Shown one piece after another: positions 36,126 to 43,966 of a stretch of 54,383 bases of DNA (positions within the stretch are counted from its first letter, which is position 1; each line of letters starts with the position of its first letter). Position numbers and translations under genes: made by a program. The notes below the pieces were generated by a model. The model was given only the letters and a program-made list of their open reading frames with translations. It was not told where the DNA came from and searched no databases. Where the stretch lies: positions 1 through 54,383 of the forward strand of contig JAILPJ010000110.1 of NCBI GenBank assembly GCA_024699605.1, written 5' to 3'. The DNA comes from Desulfovibrio sp. GTDB taxonomy: Bacteria > Desulfobacterota > Desulfovibrionia > Desulfovibrionales > Desulfovibrionaceae.

Positions 36126-37361
36126 TCAAACCGGCTCAAGCGCAGCCGGGTAAGCCGCGAAAAACTCCGCCAAAAGATAGAGCGAACCTGTCAGAAGATA
36201 GGGCCCATTTTCCTCAGAGGCAAGCCGCCGCAAGGTTTCAACCACAGAAAGGCCAATCCAAGAGGTCGCTTGCTCCACTTGCCCCCAACAAGCTGCCAGC
36301 TGCTCTGCGGCAAGTGCCCGTGGATTCTGAAGGCTGGGAAAATGCACAGGCAAATGGGGAAAGCTCTGCTTCAAAAGACGCACAAGGCTCAGCCAATCCT
36401 TGTCAGCAAGACAGGCAAAGACCAGTCCCTGAGGGGAAATGTCTGCTGCGGCCAGGGATCTCAACATGGTCTGCAGACCATGGGGATTGTGCGCCCCGTC
36501 GACAATCAAGGCCGGATACTTTGCACTGGCGCAAAGCCGTTGCAAACGGCCGGGCAAAAAGGCCTGCGCCAGACCTTTCTGGATCTTGGCCTTGTCAGGG
36601 CGAATTCCCAGACGCTCGGCCAGGGCAGAAAAAGCCGCAAGGGCCAGAGACGCATTCTGCTGCTGATGGCTTCCCAAAAGCCCCAGAGGTCCGTCATAGC
36701 GCTCGCTGGCCGTTACAAGGTGCAATGTGGCCCCACGCTTTTCCGCCATCGCCATCAAGGTCGTACGCGCGCAAGGGTACTGGGGGGCGGAAAAGACCAG
36801 CTGCCCAGAAGCCATGGCCTGCGCTTTATCAGAGGCTATGGCGGCAAGACTGTCGCCGAGAATCTGGCAGTGATCCAAGGCGATAGGCGTATAGCAGAGA
36901 ATATCCCTGCGGCAGGCTGTGGTGGCATCGTGCGCCCCGCCAAGCCCTGCTTCAAGCACAGCCACCTGCACCTGGCTTTGACACATCAGCACAAGCGCCA
37001 GAAGCGTCATGAATTCAAAATAGGTGAGCCCGCAATCCACGGCAAGCACTTTATTGGCTGCCTCAAGCCAGGCCGCGTCCGTAAAATCCTCGGGAAACGC
37101 CCTGATGCGCTCTTTGGGCGAAACAAAATGCGGCGAGGTATAGAGTCCACAGGACAATCCGTGGGCCCGACAGAGACTTGTCAAAAAAACCGACGTGGAA
37201 CCTTTGCCATTGGTTCCCAAAACCTGTATCACACAGGGCAATGGTGCCAGCGCCAGGGCTTCCAGCGCGCGCTCCATGCGCGTAAGCTCAAGATCAATAT
37301 GGAAGAGACCGCGTTGCGCCAAAAAGGCCCAAAGCTCGTCCAAACACTGAAAACGCTGCAT
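36126..37361 (-). CDS. folC: Folylpolyglutamate synthase / dihydrofolate synthase
   Basis: 411-residue Mur-ligase-type enzyme adding glutamate to folates. ATP loop VLGTNGKGSTSVFL near residues 40-53; SPHFVSPKERIR; EAGLGGAHDATTAC; PIALDHCQILGDSLAAIASDKA; C-terminal VDGAHNPHGLQTML. Full length. The ATG at 37361 is preferred over the GTG three codons upstream, but neither has a good ribosome site. First gene of the folC-selA unit. Confidence 0.93.
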   Translation of the reverse strand: MQRFQCLDELWAFLAQRGLFHIDLELTRMERALEALALAPLPCVIQVLGTNGKGSTSVFLTSLCRAHGLSCGLYTSPHFVSPKERIRAFPEDFTDAAWLEAANKVLAVDCGLTYFEFMTLLALVLMCQSQVQVAVLEAGLGGAHDATTACRRDILCYTPIALDHCQILGDSLAAIASDKAQAMASGQLVFSAPQYPCARTTLMAMAEKRGATLHLVTASERYDGPLGLLGSHQQQNASLALAAFSALAERLGIRPDKAKIQKGLAQAFLPGRLQRLCASAKYPALIVDGAHNPHGLQTMLRSLAAADISPQGLVFACLADKDWLSLVRLLKQSFPHLPVHFPSLQNPRALAAEQLAACWGQVEQATSWIGLSVVETLRRLASEENGPYLLTGSLYLLAEFFAAYPAALEPV

Positions 37362-37674
37362 AGAAAACACTCACAAAGGGCACAAGGCCACTGAACATCA
37401 CGACGGATTCCGCCAAAAAACGCTACAGCCAGGTAGCCGGTCCAAACCAGACGCAAACTCCAAACGGACAAAACCGTGCGCTGCTGCCAAAAAAGCCCTT
37501 GTAGGCCGGCTCCTCAACCGCAAATCAGCATTGACAATCACCTACACACATTGCATACTCTATCCTTAGCATTGTTGTCCAAAGAGTCCTTTCTCTTTTT
37601 TTCGCTTGCGCTCTGAGCTTTCGCCAAGGCCAAAGCTTGAGGGCCACAAGCCAACGTCTAAAGGAGCACCACCA
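37362..37674. other. 313-bp divergent intergenic region, folC / adk
   Basis: Holds the adk promoter (37531-37559) and presumably that of folC. The stretch is otherwise without recognisable genes. About 100 bases of 5' leader follow the adk promoter, ending in AAGGAG ahead of the ATG. Confidence 0.5.
37531..37559 (+). promoter_or_regulatory. Sigma-70-type promoter of adk
   Basis: TTGACA at 37531-37536, a 17-base spacer, and CATACT at 37554-37559. The -35 box is perfect and the -10 agrees at four of six positions with TATAAT. It lies about 115 bases before the adk start. Confidence 0.6.
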
Positions 37675-38349
37675 ATGAATATTCTCATTTTCGGACCCAA
37701 CGGCAGCGGCAAAGGCACCCAGGGCAATCTGATCAAAGACAAATACAATATTGCCCACATCGAAAGCGGCGCGATTTTCCGCGAACACATCGGCGGCGGC
37801 ACGGAACTCGGCAAAAAAGCCAAAGCCTATATTGACCGCGGCGACCTCGTGCCCGATGACATCACCATTCCCATGGTGCTCGATACCCTGAAAACCAAGG
37901 GTCAGAATGGCTGGTTGCTTGACGGCTTCCCGCGCAATATGGTCCAAGCTGAAAAGCTCTGGGATGCGCTGCAGAAAGAAGGTCTGAAGCTGGACTATGT
38001 GGTGGAGATTCTTTTGCCGCGCCAGGTGGCCAAAAACCGCATCATGGGTCGCCGTCTGTGCAAAAACAACAACAATCACCCCAACAATATCTACATCGAC
38101 GCCATTAAACCCAATGGCGACAAATGCCGCGTCTGCGGCGGTGATCTCTCCGCCCGCAGCGACGATCAGGACGAGGCCGCCATCAACAAGCGCCACGACA
38201 TCTACTACAATTCCAACGATGGCACCTTGGCCGCCGCCAATTTCTTCAAAGAACTGGCTCTGAACAAGGGCATGACCAAGTATATTGCCCTGAACGGCGA
38301 AGGCAGCATTGATTCCATCAAGGAAACCCTGCTTTCGCAGCTGGCCTAA
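37675..38349 (+). CDS. adk: Adenylate kinase with metal-binding LID
   Basis: 224-residue enzyme balancing AMP, ADP and ATP. P-loop GPNGSGKGTQ at residues 7-16; AMP-site LLDGFPRN at 81-88. The LID (about 125-165) carries Cys129-x5-His135-x15-Cys151-x2-Cys154, exactly the metal-site spacing and numbering I recall for the Zn/Co/Fe-binding enzyme of Desulfovibrio gigas. It then has DDQDEAAINKRHDIYY. The His replaces the second Cys of ordinary four-Cys zinc LIDs. AAGGAG lies before the ATG, and a clear promoter lies upstream. Confidence 0.96.
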   Translation: MNILIFGPNGSGKGTQGNLIKDKYNIAHIESGAIFREHIGGGTELGKKAKAYIDRGDLVPDDITIPMVLDTLKTKGQNGWLLDGFPRNMVQAEKLWDALQKEGLKLDYVVEILLPRQVAKNRIMGRRLCKNNNNHPNNIYIDAIKPNGDKCRVCGGDLSARSDDQDEAAINKRHDIYYNSNDGTLAAANFFKELALNKGMTKYIALNGEGSIDSIKETLLSQLA

Positions 38350-38366
38350 AACCAAAGCGTGCACGC

Positions 38367-38487
38367 CAACACCAACGGTGTGGCGAACCGTTCCTGACGC
38401 CGTATTGAGACCTTCGTTCACCAATACGCGACTGTCAGAAGCCTTCTCGAAAGTATGAGCAAAAGGGGCAAAGATCTTTGCCCCTTT
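38367..38487 (+). terminator. 3' region of adk: two hairpins and a Rho-independent terminator
   Basis: The terminator is a self-complementary AAAGGGGCAAAGATCTTTGCCCCTTT (38462-38487; first and last 12 bases pair) ending in a T run. Before it lie two smaller hairpins: GCCAACACC/GGTGTGGC near 38366-38384 and CGTATTG/CAATACG at 38401-38428. The first two might be processing sites or part of a stable 3' UTR RNA. Confidence 0.75.
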
Positions 38488-38509
38488 TTCTTTGCCTCAT
38501 GAAGCGGGC

Positions 38510-39130
38510 TTATTGGCTGTCCTGGAGCTCGCGAAAACGCTGACGTGCCCGGCTCAGATCCTCTGGCGTATTGACATTGTAGAGGGCACGACTGTCGCGC
38601 TCAGTCATGATCAGACGCTGCACAAAGGCCTCGGGGATCACCCGCTGTAAACCGTACCGGCCTTTGGCCAAGGCCGTTTCAAAATACGGCAGCGAGGCCT
38701 GGGCATAGACCGCACAGAGGCTTTCCAGACAATCATGATCATTGACAAAGGCTGTGAGCAAAATTTCGGGTTTACGCCTGGCATGCGCTAAGAGCAGACG
38801 CTCGAGCAGCTCCTTGGTCAAAAAGGGGGTATCACAGGCCAAAACCAGAACGTCTGAAAAACCGGCATCGCGAGCAAAACGCAAGGCCGTCATGATGCCT
38901 CCCGCAGGCCCGAGGCGTTCGCAGGCGTCTTCCAGACACGAATAGCGAGGAGAAAAAGTGCCGGAACGGGTCACAAGCAGACGGGCTTCCACACAATGGC
39001 CAAGCAGCTGCCAGGTACGCTCCAAGAAGGTTGTGCCGTCTTCCAAGGTCAAGAGCGCTTTATTCTGCCCCATGCGTGAGGAAAGGCCTCCGGTCAGAAT
39101 GATACCCAGAACGTCTCCGTAACGTGGCAT
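38510..39130 (-). CDS. mobA: Molybdenum cofactor guanylyltransferase
   Basis: 206 residues from the ATG at 39130. Attaches GMP to molybdopterin. Nucleotidyltransferase loop GIILTGGLSSRMGQNKALL at the N-terminus, LGPAGGIMTAL, metal-site VLACDTPFL, and the typical end LYNVNTPEDLSRA. The frame continues upstream to a TTG at 39172, which would overlap the previous gene by 35 bases; MPRYGDVLG is the more usual beginning. Molybdenum/tungsten enzymes such as formate dehydrogenase are typical of the suspected host group. Confidence 0.92.
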   Translation of the reverse strand: MPRYGDVLGIILTGGLSSRMGQNKALLTLEDGTTFLERTWQLLGHCVEARLLVTRSGTFSPRYSCLEDACERLGPAGGIMTALRFARDAGFSDVLVLACDTPFLTKELLERLLLAHARRKPEILLTAFVNDHDCLESLCAVYAQASLPYFETALAKGRYGLQRVIPEAFVQRLIMTERDSRALYNVNTPEDLSRARQRFRELQDSQ

Positions 39131-39137
39131 CAGCAGC

Positions 39138-39893
39138 CTACCGATTCGAGCCAGGATGCTTGATCTCTCCAAGCCAGTAGGCGATCAGTGTCCTCTGAAA
39201 AGCTGAGTCAGCCGCACTCAGAGGACGCAGCTTGGAAAAACGCTCTTTAGCCTCCTCCTTGGCGAAAAAACGCACGCGACAGGCCGCCCGTCCACGCGCG
39301 GCAAAGTCGCGCAGCACGGCCGGTTCAAGATCAAGCGTGCGGGCTTTGTCAGCGGCGATTGGCTCGTGGTATTCAAAAAGCACCTGCATCTTGCGGAAAA
39401 AGAGCAAAAATTTGGCCCGGTAGACCAAAACCTTTTCCTTGGCCCGGGGATCGGGGAAGGGATCTTTGGCCGCATCCAGCAGAAAAAGGCTCTCATAGAG
39501 CGTTTCTATCCGTTCTCCTTCGCCATAGGGCTCTTCGACCCGGCGCAGCACAGGATACGGCAGGTGACTGCCCGCCACCCATTGCCATTCCCCTGGAGTT
39601 TCGGCAAGGGCTGTGACAAGCTCTCCAAGCTGATCGCGATAAACGGCAAAGGATACGCGCACGCCTTCGGCATCAAGACGCCGGTCTTTCGGACGCACCG
39701 TCTTAAAGCCAGAGGCGACCAATTGCATAGAGGCACTCGGCTCAAAGAGCAGGCTGGGCCTGGCCCGACTGACCAAGACCTCAAGTCCTTGCGCATTGCG
39801 CACTATGCCCTGGAGAGGTCCGGGTTTTACGGTGTAGAGATACCAGGCAAAGGCTGCGGCAAGAACACAGAACAAAAGCACAAGTATTTTCAC
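39138..39893 (-). CDS. Hypothetical membrane-anchored protein
   Basis: 251 residues from a GTG at 39893, which has GGGAG before it. One N-terminal membrane helix (ILVLLFCVLAAAFAWYLY), then an Arg/Glu-rich periplasmic or cytosolic domain without recognised motifs (ETPGEWQWVAGSHLPYPVLRR; LVYRAKFLLFFRKMQVLFEYHEPI). It lies between an MFS transporter gene and mobA on the same strand with 7-20-base gaps, so the three may be one operon. Confidence 0.7.
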   Translation of the reverse strand: MKILVLLFCVLAAAFAWYLYTVKPGPLQGIVRNAQGLEVLVSRARPSLLFEPSASMQLVASGFKTVRPKDRRLDAEGVRVSFAVYRDQLGELVTALAETPGEWQWVAGSHLPYPVLRRVEEPYGEGERIETLYESLFLLDAAKDPFPDPRAKEKVLVYRAKFLLFFRKMQVLFEYHEPIAADKARTLDLEPAVLRDFAARGRAACRVRFFAKEEAKERFSKLRPLSAADSAFQRTLIAYWLGEIKHPGSNR

Positions 39894-39911
39894 TGCAACT
39901 CCCGGCAAAGG

Positions 39912-41069
39912 CTATGCAGCCAGCTTCTGTGCGGGCACAAGGATCAGGGTGAAAAGAAATCCCAACAGGGCCAGAGCGCTCAGCGTGTGGAAGGTCGCAA
40001 GGAGACCGAAATTGTCGGCCACAAGCCCCAGCAGAGGCGCGAACAGCCCGCCGATACTGATTCCCAGGCCCAGGGTGATACCTGAGGCAAAACCGATATT
40101 GCGGGCCAGATAACGCTGACCAACCACCACCACGGGACTGAAGGTGGTGTACAGCGCAAAGCCCAGAAGCACAAGGTCCAAATAGGCCAGAAAAAAATTA
40201 TCGAGAAAAGGAAAGAGCAGTATCAGGGGCAAGGTCAGGGCATAGCCCAGACGAATGACAAAGAGAAAGCCCAAACGGTCCGCCAGCATGCCGCCCAGAA
40301 AATTGCCGCAGATGCCGCTTAAGCCAAAAAGTGTCAGGGCCAAAGCCGCTTCGGTTTCCGTCTGGGAAAAATTGGCAATCCAGTAGAGCGGCACAAAAAC
40401 CCTCAAACAGACCATGAGTACCGAACGGCAGATAATGGCGCCGGTCAGTCGGAAAAAGGCCGGCCAGTTATTGCTGGCGATCTGGGCCTGCCCCGAACTC
40501 TTTTGCGGATTCTGCTCGCGCCTAGGGGTAAAACGGCGCGCTTCCCACAGAATCATGGCCCCCATGCCCACAGCCAAGACCGCCAAAATACTCAGACTAC
40601 GAAAACCAAAAGCATTGATCAGCCCAACGACCATGAGCGGCGCCAAAAGAAAACCCATATTGCCGCCGATGGAAAAGAGACTTGTGCCCGTCCCCTGTCG
40701 CTCGCCCGCATGTCTGGTCACGAAACGCATGCCCGCTGGATGAAACATGGCCGCGCCGATGCCGCTGATTCCCACGGCCAAAAAGATGCCAAGATAGCTT
40801 TCAAGAAATCCCAGGGCCGCCATAGCCACACCGGCAATGACAATCCCCAGGGGCATCAGCCAGATTTTCGGACTGCGGTCCGAAAGCAGACCGAACATCG
40901 GCTGAATGACCGAAGCCAGGCTTGAGTTGGCGAGCATCAGACCACTTACGGCACTGTAGCTCAGCCCATGCGAGGCCACAAGGAACGGCAAAAGCGCCGG
41001 CAAAGCGCCGGTATTCACATCGCAGAGAAAATGACTGAACGAGGCGAGAAAGATTTTTTTCTTGTCCAT
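39912..41069 (-). CDS. MFS transporter, fosmidomycin-resistance (Fsr) type
   Basis: 385 residues with twelve predicted membrane helices. The start HFLCDVNTGALPALLPFLV and the loop GLLSDRSPKIW are typical of the Fsr subfamily, drug/proton antiporters named for fosmidomycin export. FHPAGMRFVTRHAGERQGTGTSLFSIGGNMGF matches the central conserved block (partly quoted). The real substrate is unknown. Confidence 0.85.
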   Translation of the reverse strand: MDKKKIFLASFSHFLCDVNTGALPALLPFLVASHGLSYSAVSGLMLANSSLASVIQPMFGLLSDRSPKIWLMPLGIVIAGVAMAALGFLESYLGIFLAVGISGIGAAMFHPAGMRFVTRHAGERQGTGTSLFSIGGNMGFLLAPLMVVGLINAFGFRSLSILAVLAVGMGAMILWEARRFTPRREQNPQKSSGQAQIASNNWPAFFRLTGAIICRSVLMVCLRVFVPLYWIANFSQTETEAALALTLFGLSGICGNFLGGMLADRLGFLFVIRLGYALTLPLILLFPFLDNFFLAYLDLVLLGFALYTTFSPVVVVGQRYLARNIGFASGITLGLGISIGGLFAPLLGLVADNFGLLATFHTLSALALLGFLFTLILVPAQKLAA

Positions 41070-41144
41070 GGACAGATGCCTTAAAAACGGATAACAGGCT
41101 TGAAAAGACGCCGCAAAAGCCCGAAAGGCAGAAGATCAAAAAAA

Positions 41145-41212
41145 CCCAGAAGCCCATTCCAGCCTCTGGGAACAACAATAAGGAGGCGGTTTCCAGAGGG
41201 AAACCGAAGTAT
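41145..41212 (+). promoter_or_regulatory. Leader with alternative hairpins and a hairpin-spaced Shine-Dalgarno
   Basis: Four segments can pair in turn. Segment 1 CCCAGA (41145-41150) with TCTGGG (41165-41170). Segment 2 CCTCTGGGAA (41163-41172) with TTTCCAGAGG (41190-41199). Segment 3 GGTTTCC (41188-41194) with GGAAACC (41199-41205), loop AGAG. Stems 1 and 3 are compatible; stem 2 excludes both. AAGGAGG (41180-41186) lies between. With stem 3 formed the distance to the ATG at 41213 falls from 26 to 8 nt. With stem 2 formed the AAGGAGG sits in a loop far from the ATG. On the minus strand segment 1 is followed by seven T, so part of this repeat may also be a terminator. Confidence 0.6.
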
Positions 41213-41587
41213 ATGGCACAAATCTCTGATCAAAACTGGCTCGATACGGTCTTTCCTCCCTCACGTACGGAAGCGTTTTTTGAGGCTCTCTTTGGTGGGG
41301 CCGAAGAAGGCGCCTACGACATCCGTCTGGTTTATCGCCGCTCTGATGCCACGCATCTGGAAATGGCCTTTGACCTCATACAGCGGCCAGGAAAATGCTT
41401 ACGCTGCAATTTGACCTATGGCCTGCCTGAAGTCTTTGCCCGTCATCCCATTCTCAACATCAAGGCCGTGGCCGAAACGCTGGGCCAGGCAATGGGCTGG
41501 CAAAAGACAAGCTGGTCCCTCGGCCATACCGAAGAACACAGCCCAGAGCTGCACAGCATTCCCTTCTCCCTGGCCAAGGACGCTTAA
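41213..41587 (+). CDS. Conserved Desulfovibrio-type protein (misnamed 'pancreas/duodenum homeobox protein 1')
   Basis: 124 residues, no signal peptide or membrane helix. FPPSRTEAFFEALFGGAEEGAYDIRL and RPGKCLRCNLTYGLPEVFSRHP-like RPGKCLRCNLTYGLPEVF match what I recall of a small family annotated in Desulfovibrio by a meaningless eukaryotic name; two Cys (CLRC) could bind metal. Function unknown. Its start has the unusual leader described at 41145-41212. Its last four bases overlap the convergent nuclease gene. Confidence 0.8.
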   Translation: MAQISDQNWLDTVFPPSRTEAFFEALFGGAEEGAYDIRLVYRRSDATHLEMAFDLIQRPGKCLRCNLTYGLPEVFARHPILNIKAVAETLGQAMGWQKTSWSLGHTEEHSPELHSIPFSLAKDA

Positions 41588-42171
41588 GGGAAACTTTCAA
41601 GGGGCAGCCACTGCGGGCCCTGTTTGGCCTTTTGCCCCGCCTCGGGCCTACGTTCAGGGTTTTTTGCGCCCTGCGATGAGGGCTCCAGAGACAAGGTTCC
41701 TTTTTGATCAAAAAGCCAAGGCGCTTTGGGTTCTTTCTCCTGCCAAAGCCCCTTGGCACTTTGTTGTGCACTTTTCTGCAAGCCCAGCCACTTTCTGCAG
41801 ATCATGGCCCGGCACGTCGACTCAACCCAGGCGTGCCCCTCTGCGACGAGTCTGCCGTTGACCACCTGACCGTTTCTGGCCACAAGGGCAAGCACACGAC
41901 CATGGGCATCCAGGCCCATGGGGATAATTTCCACCTGGCTTTTCAACGGCAAAAGCTGCGCCAAAAAAAGTCTGGCGTCGTTGCCGTCGTTCTGGGTGAG
42001 AGCAGGAGCATCAATGCCATAAAGCCGGACAAAAAGAGGACACTCTTCATCGGCACACGGTGCCACGGTCAGGGTATCGGCGTCGTAGACATTCATCACA
42101 CTGGCAGGCCAGGCCCAGACAGCGCTCAACGGCAAGAGCACAAGAGTCACTACGAGCAAAAGCTCTCGCAT
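41584..42171 (-). CDS. Thermonuclease (SNase) family secreted nuclease
   Basis: 195 residues. Signal peptide (MRELLLVVTLVLLPLSAVWA, cleavage near 20). The staphylococcal-nuclease-like fold shows VYDADTLTV (metal Asp), FVRLYGIDAP (Arg-x-x-x-Ile-Asp), a DAHGRVLALV segment replacing the usual D-x-Y-G-R, and VAEGHAWV. The catalytic Glu of the family is not obvious, so activity is uncertain. C-terminal tail Lys/Pro-rich. It follows the Sel1-repeat gene by five bases. Confidence 0.82.
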   Translation of the reverse strand: MRELLLVVTLVLLPLSAVWAWPASVMNVYDADTLTVAPCADEECPLFVRLYGIDAPALTQNDGNDARLFLAQLLPLKSQVEIIPMGLDAHGRVLALVARNGQVVNGRLVAEGHAWVESTCRAMICRKWLGLQKSAQQSAKGLWQEKEPKAPWLFDQKGTLSLEPSSQGAKNPERRPEAGQKAKQGPQWLPLESFP

Positions 42172-42176
42172 AGGTC

Positions 42177-43739
42177 TTACCAGTCATGGAAACGGCTGAG
42201 CATATCGGAACGGGCACGCATCTCATCCAGACGCTTGCGTGCCTGGCTATCGCCCTGGGCCGCTGCCTTGTGGAACCAGGAAATGGCTTGGGATCGGCTC
42301 TGGGGACAACCATAGCCTTTGCTGTATAAATCACCCAGAGCATACTGTGCTGGCGCGTAGCCGGCTTCAGCCGCCTGCCGGAAAACCTGTACAGCCTGCT
42401 CGGCATTGGCCATGACGCCGATACCTTCCAGCAGCATCTTGCCAAAAAGATACTGCGCTTCCACATTGCCCTGTTCGGCCGCCCTAGAGCACCAAAAGGC
42501 CGCCTTCACCTCGTCCTTGGGAACACCGTCGCCGTTGATATAGAGCGTGCCAAGGTTGAGCTGAGCCTGGAGATTGCCCTGTTCTGCGGCAAGGCCAAAC
42601 CAGCGCGCGGCTTCGTGAGAATCCTGCGGCACACCGTGACCATTGTAGTACATGACCCCCAGATGCTGCTCAGCTTCGGCAAAACCACGGGTGGCCGCGG
42701 CCTGAAACCAGGCGCAGGCCTGCTCATTGTCCTTGGGAAGTCCGCTGCCATTGTAGTACATCAAACCCAATAGATCCTGGGCTTCAAGCAGACCGCTTTC
42801 CGCTGCCTTACGGCAGTAAAAAGCCGCCTGGGCGGCATCCTTCGCCACGCCGCGACCTTCAGTGTAAAACAGCGAAAGATTATACAGAGCATCACTGTCC
42901 CATTGTTCTGCCGCCTTGCGATACCAGTAAGCCGCCTTGACGTCATCGCGAGCCAGGCCTTCACCCTGCTGATAGTTCCACCCCAACCGCGCTTGGGCCT
43001 GCGAAACGCCCTGTTCAGCCGATAAACGTATCCAGTGGACATTCTCCGCCAAATTTTTCGGAACACCGCGCCCATGATAATAGAGATCTCCTAACGAGAG
43101 CTGCGCTCCGGCATGCCCAGCTTCAGCTGCGCGCAAAAAATAGCGCGCGGCTTCCTGCAGATCGAGCTCATTGCAGGCATCCTTTTCCAGGCGCAGCCCC
43201 TCCCGATAGCAGTCTTCGCTACTCAGTTCATCGTCTGCCTCGTCAAAATCGGCGCTCTCCGGCTGTCCATACGAAGTCTGCAGATGCTCAAAATCCTGCG
43301 TACTGCGGCCGAGGATTTCCAAAAGACTTTTCTGCAGCGAGGCTGGCTGTTTTTTGCAAAAACGCGTCAGATGCACCGCGAGAGCCGCGCCTGTTTCATC
43401 AGCACAGACATCGGCCACTTCACGATCGCTCAGCTGTGACAAAAAATACCAGGAGGCCAGAGCTCTCTTGACGGCGGGTTCCTGCAAATAGTATTTGCGG
43501 GCAAAAGTCTTGGCTTCCTGATCAATCCAGTAAGCTGCCGTGGCACCGGAGACATACATTTTCTGGGGATAGCCTTCCACATAGAGCCTGAGCATCAGCC
43601 CGGCCTCGCCCACAAAATGGTTTCCCAGAAGCTCTCCCAACGCCTCTTCCAGCGTGCCCGCCAGCTGGCGATCCTGGAAGAGTTGCTCTCCCATATACTG
43701 ACGAATTTTGATCAAGGCTATGAGTATCTCGGTGCGCAT
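42177..43739 (-). CDS. Sel1-repeat protein
   Basis: 520 residues. About 190 N-terminal residues of unknown fold (acidic linker ADFDEADDELSSEDCY at the end), then nine tandem 36-residue Sel1/TPR-like repeats (pattern AAxWxxxAAEQGxxxAQxxLGxLYxxGxGVPKD) to the C-terminus. Such repeats scaffold protein complexes. No signal peptide. ATG 43739 follows GGGAG. It is co-transcribed with the nuclease. Confidence 0.88.
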   Translation of the reverse strand: MRTEILIALIKIRQYMGEQLFQDRQLAGTLEEALGELLGNHFVGEAGLMLRLYVEGYPQKMYVSGATAAYWIDQEAKTFARKYYLQEPAVKRALASWYFLSQLSDREVADVCADETGAALAVHLTRFCKKQPASLQKSLLEILGRSTQDFEHLQTSYGQPESADFDEADDELSSEDCYREGLRLEKDACNELDLQEAARYFLRAAEAGHAGAQLSLGDLYYHGRGVPKNLAENVHWIRLSAEQGVSQAQARLGWNYQQGEGLARDDVKAAYWYRKAAEQWDSDALYNLSLFYTEGRGVAKDAAQAAFYCRKAAESGLLEAQDLLGLMYYNGSGLPKDNEQACAWFQAAATRGFAEAEQHLGVMYYNGHGVPQDSHEAARWFGLAAEQGNLQAQLNLGTLYINGDGVPKDEVKAAFWCSRAAEQGNVEAQYLFGKMLLEGIGVMANAEQAVQVFRQAAEAGYAPAQYALGDLYSKGYGCPQSRSQAISWFHKAAAQGDSQARKRLDEMRARSDMLSRFHDW

Positions 43740-43966
43740 AGAACTCCCTATACTGCTAAAAGCCTCTGCCCATTGGACTCTTTGCAACAAAAGTCAGAGG
43801 CCCTGTCGGCATAAAGCAATGCTCTGCCAAAATATCGTAGGATTTCGGAAAGAACAAGACAGCGTCGCACAAAGTCTCAAAGCAAGTGTCACGCAAGCCT
43901 TGTCTTTCCCCCTCCTGTCACGGCTCAAGCCGAGTTTTTTTCCTCTTCGACCTTCAGGAGCTATTC

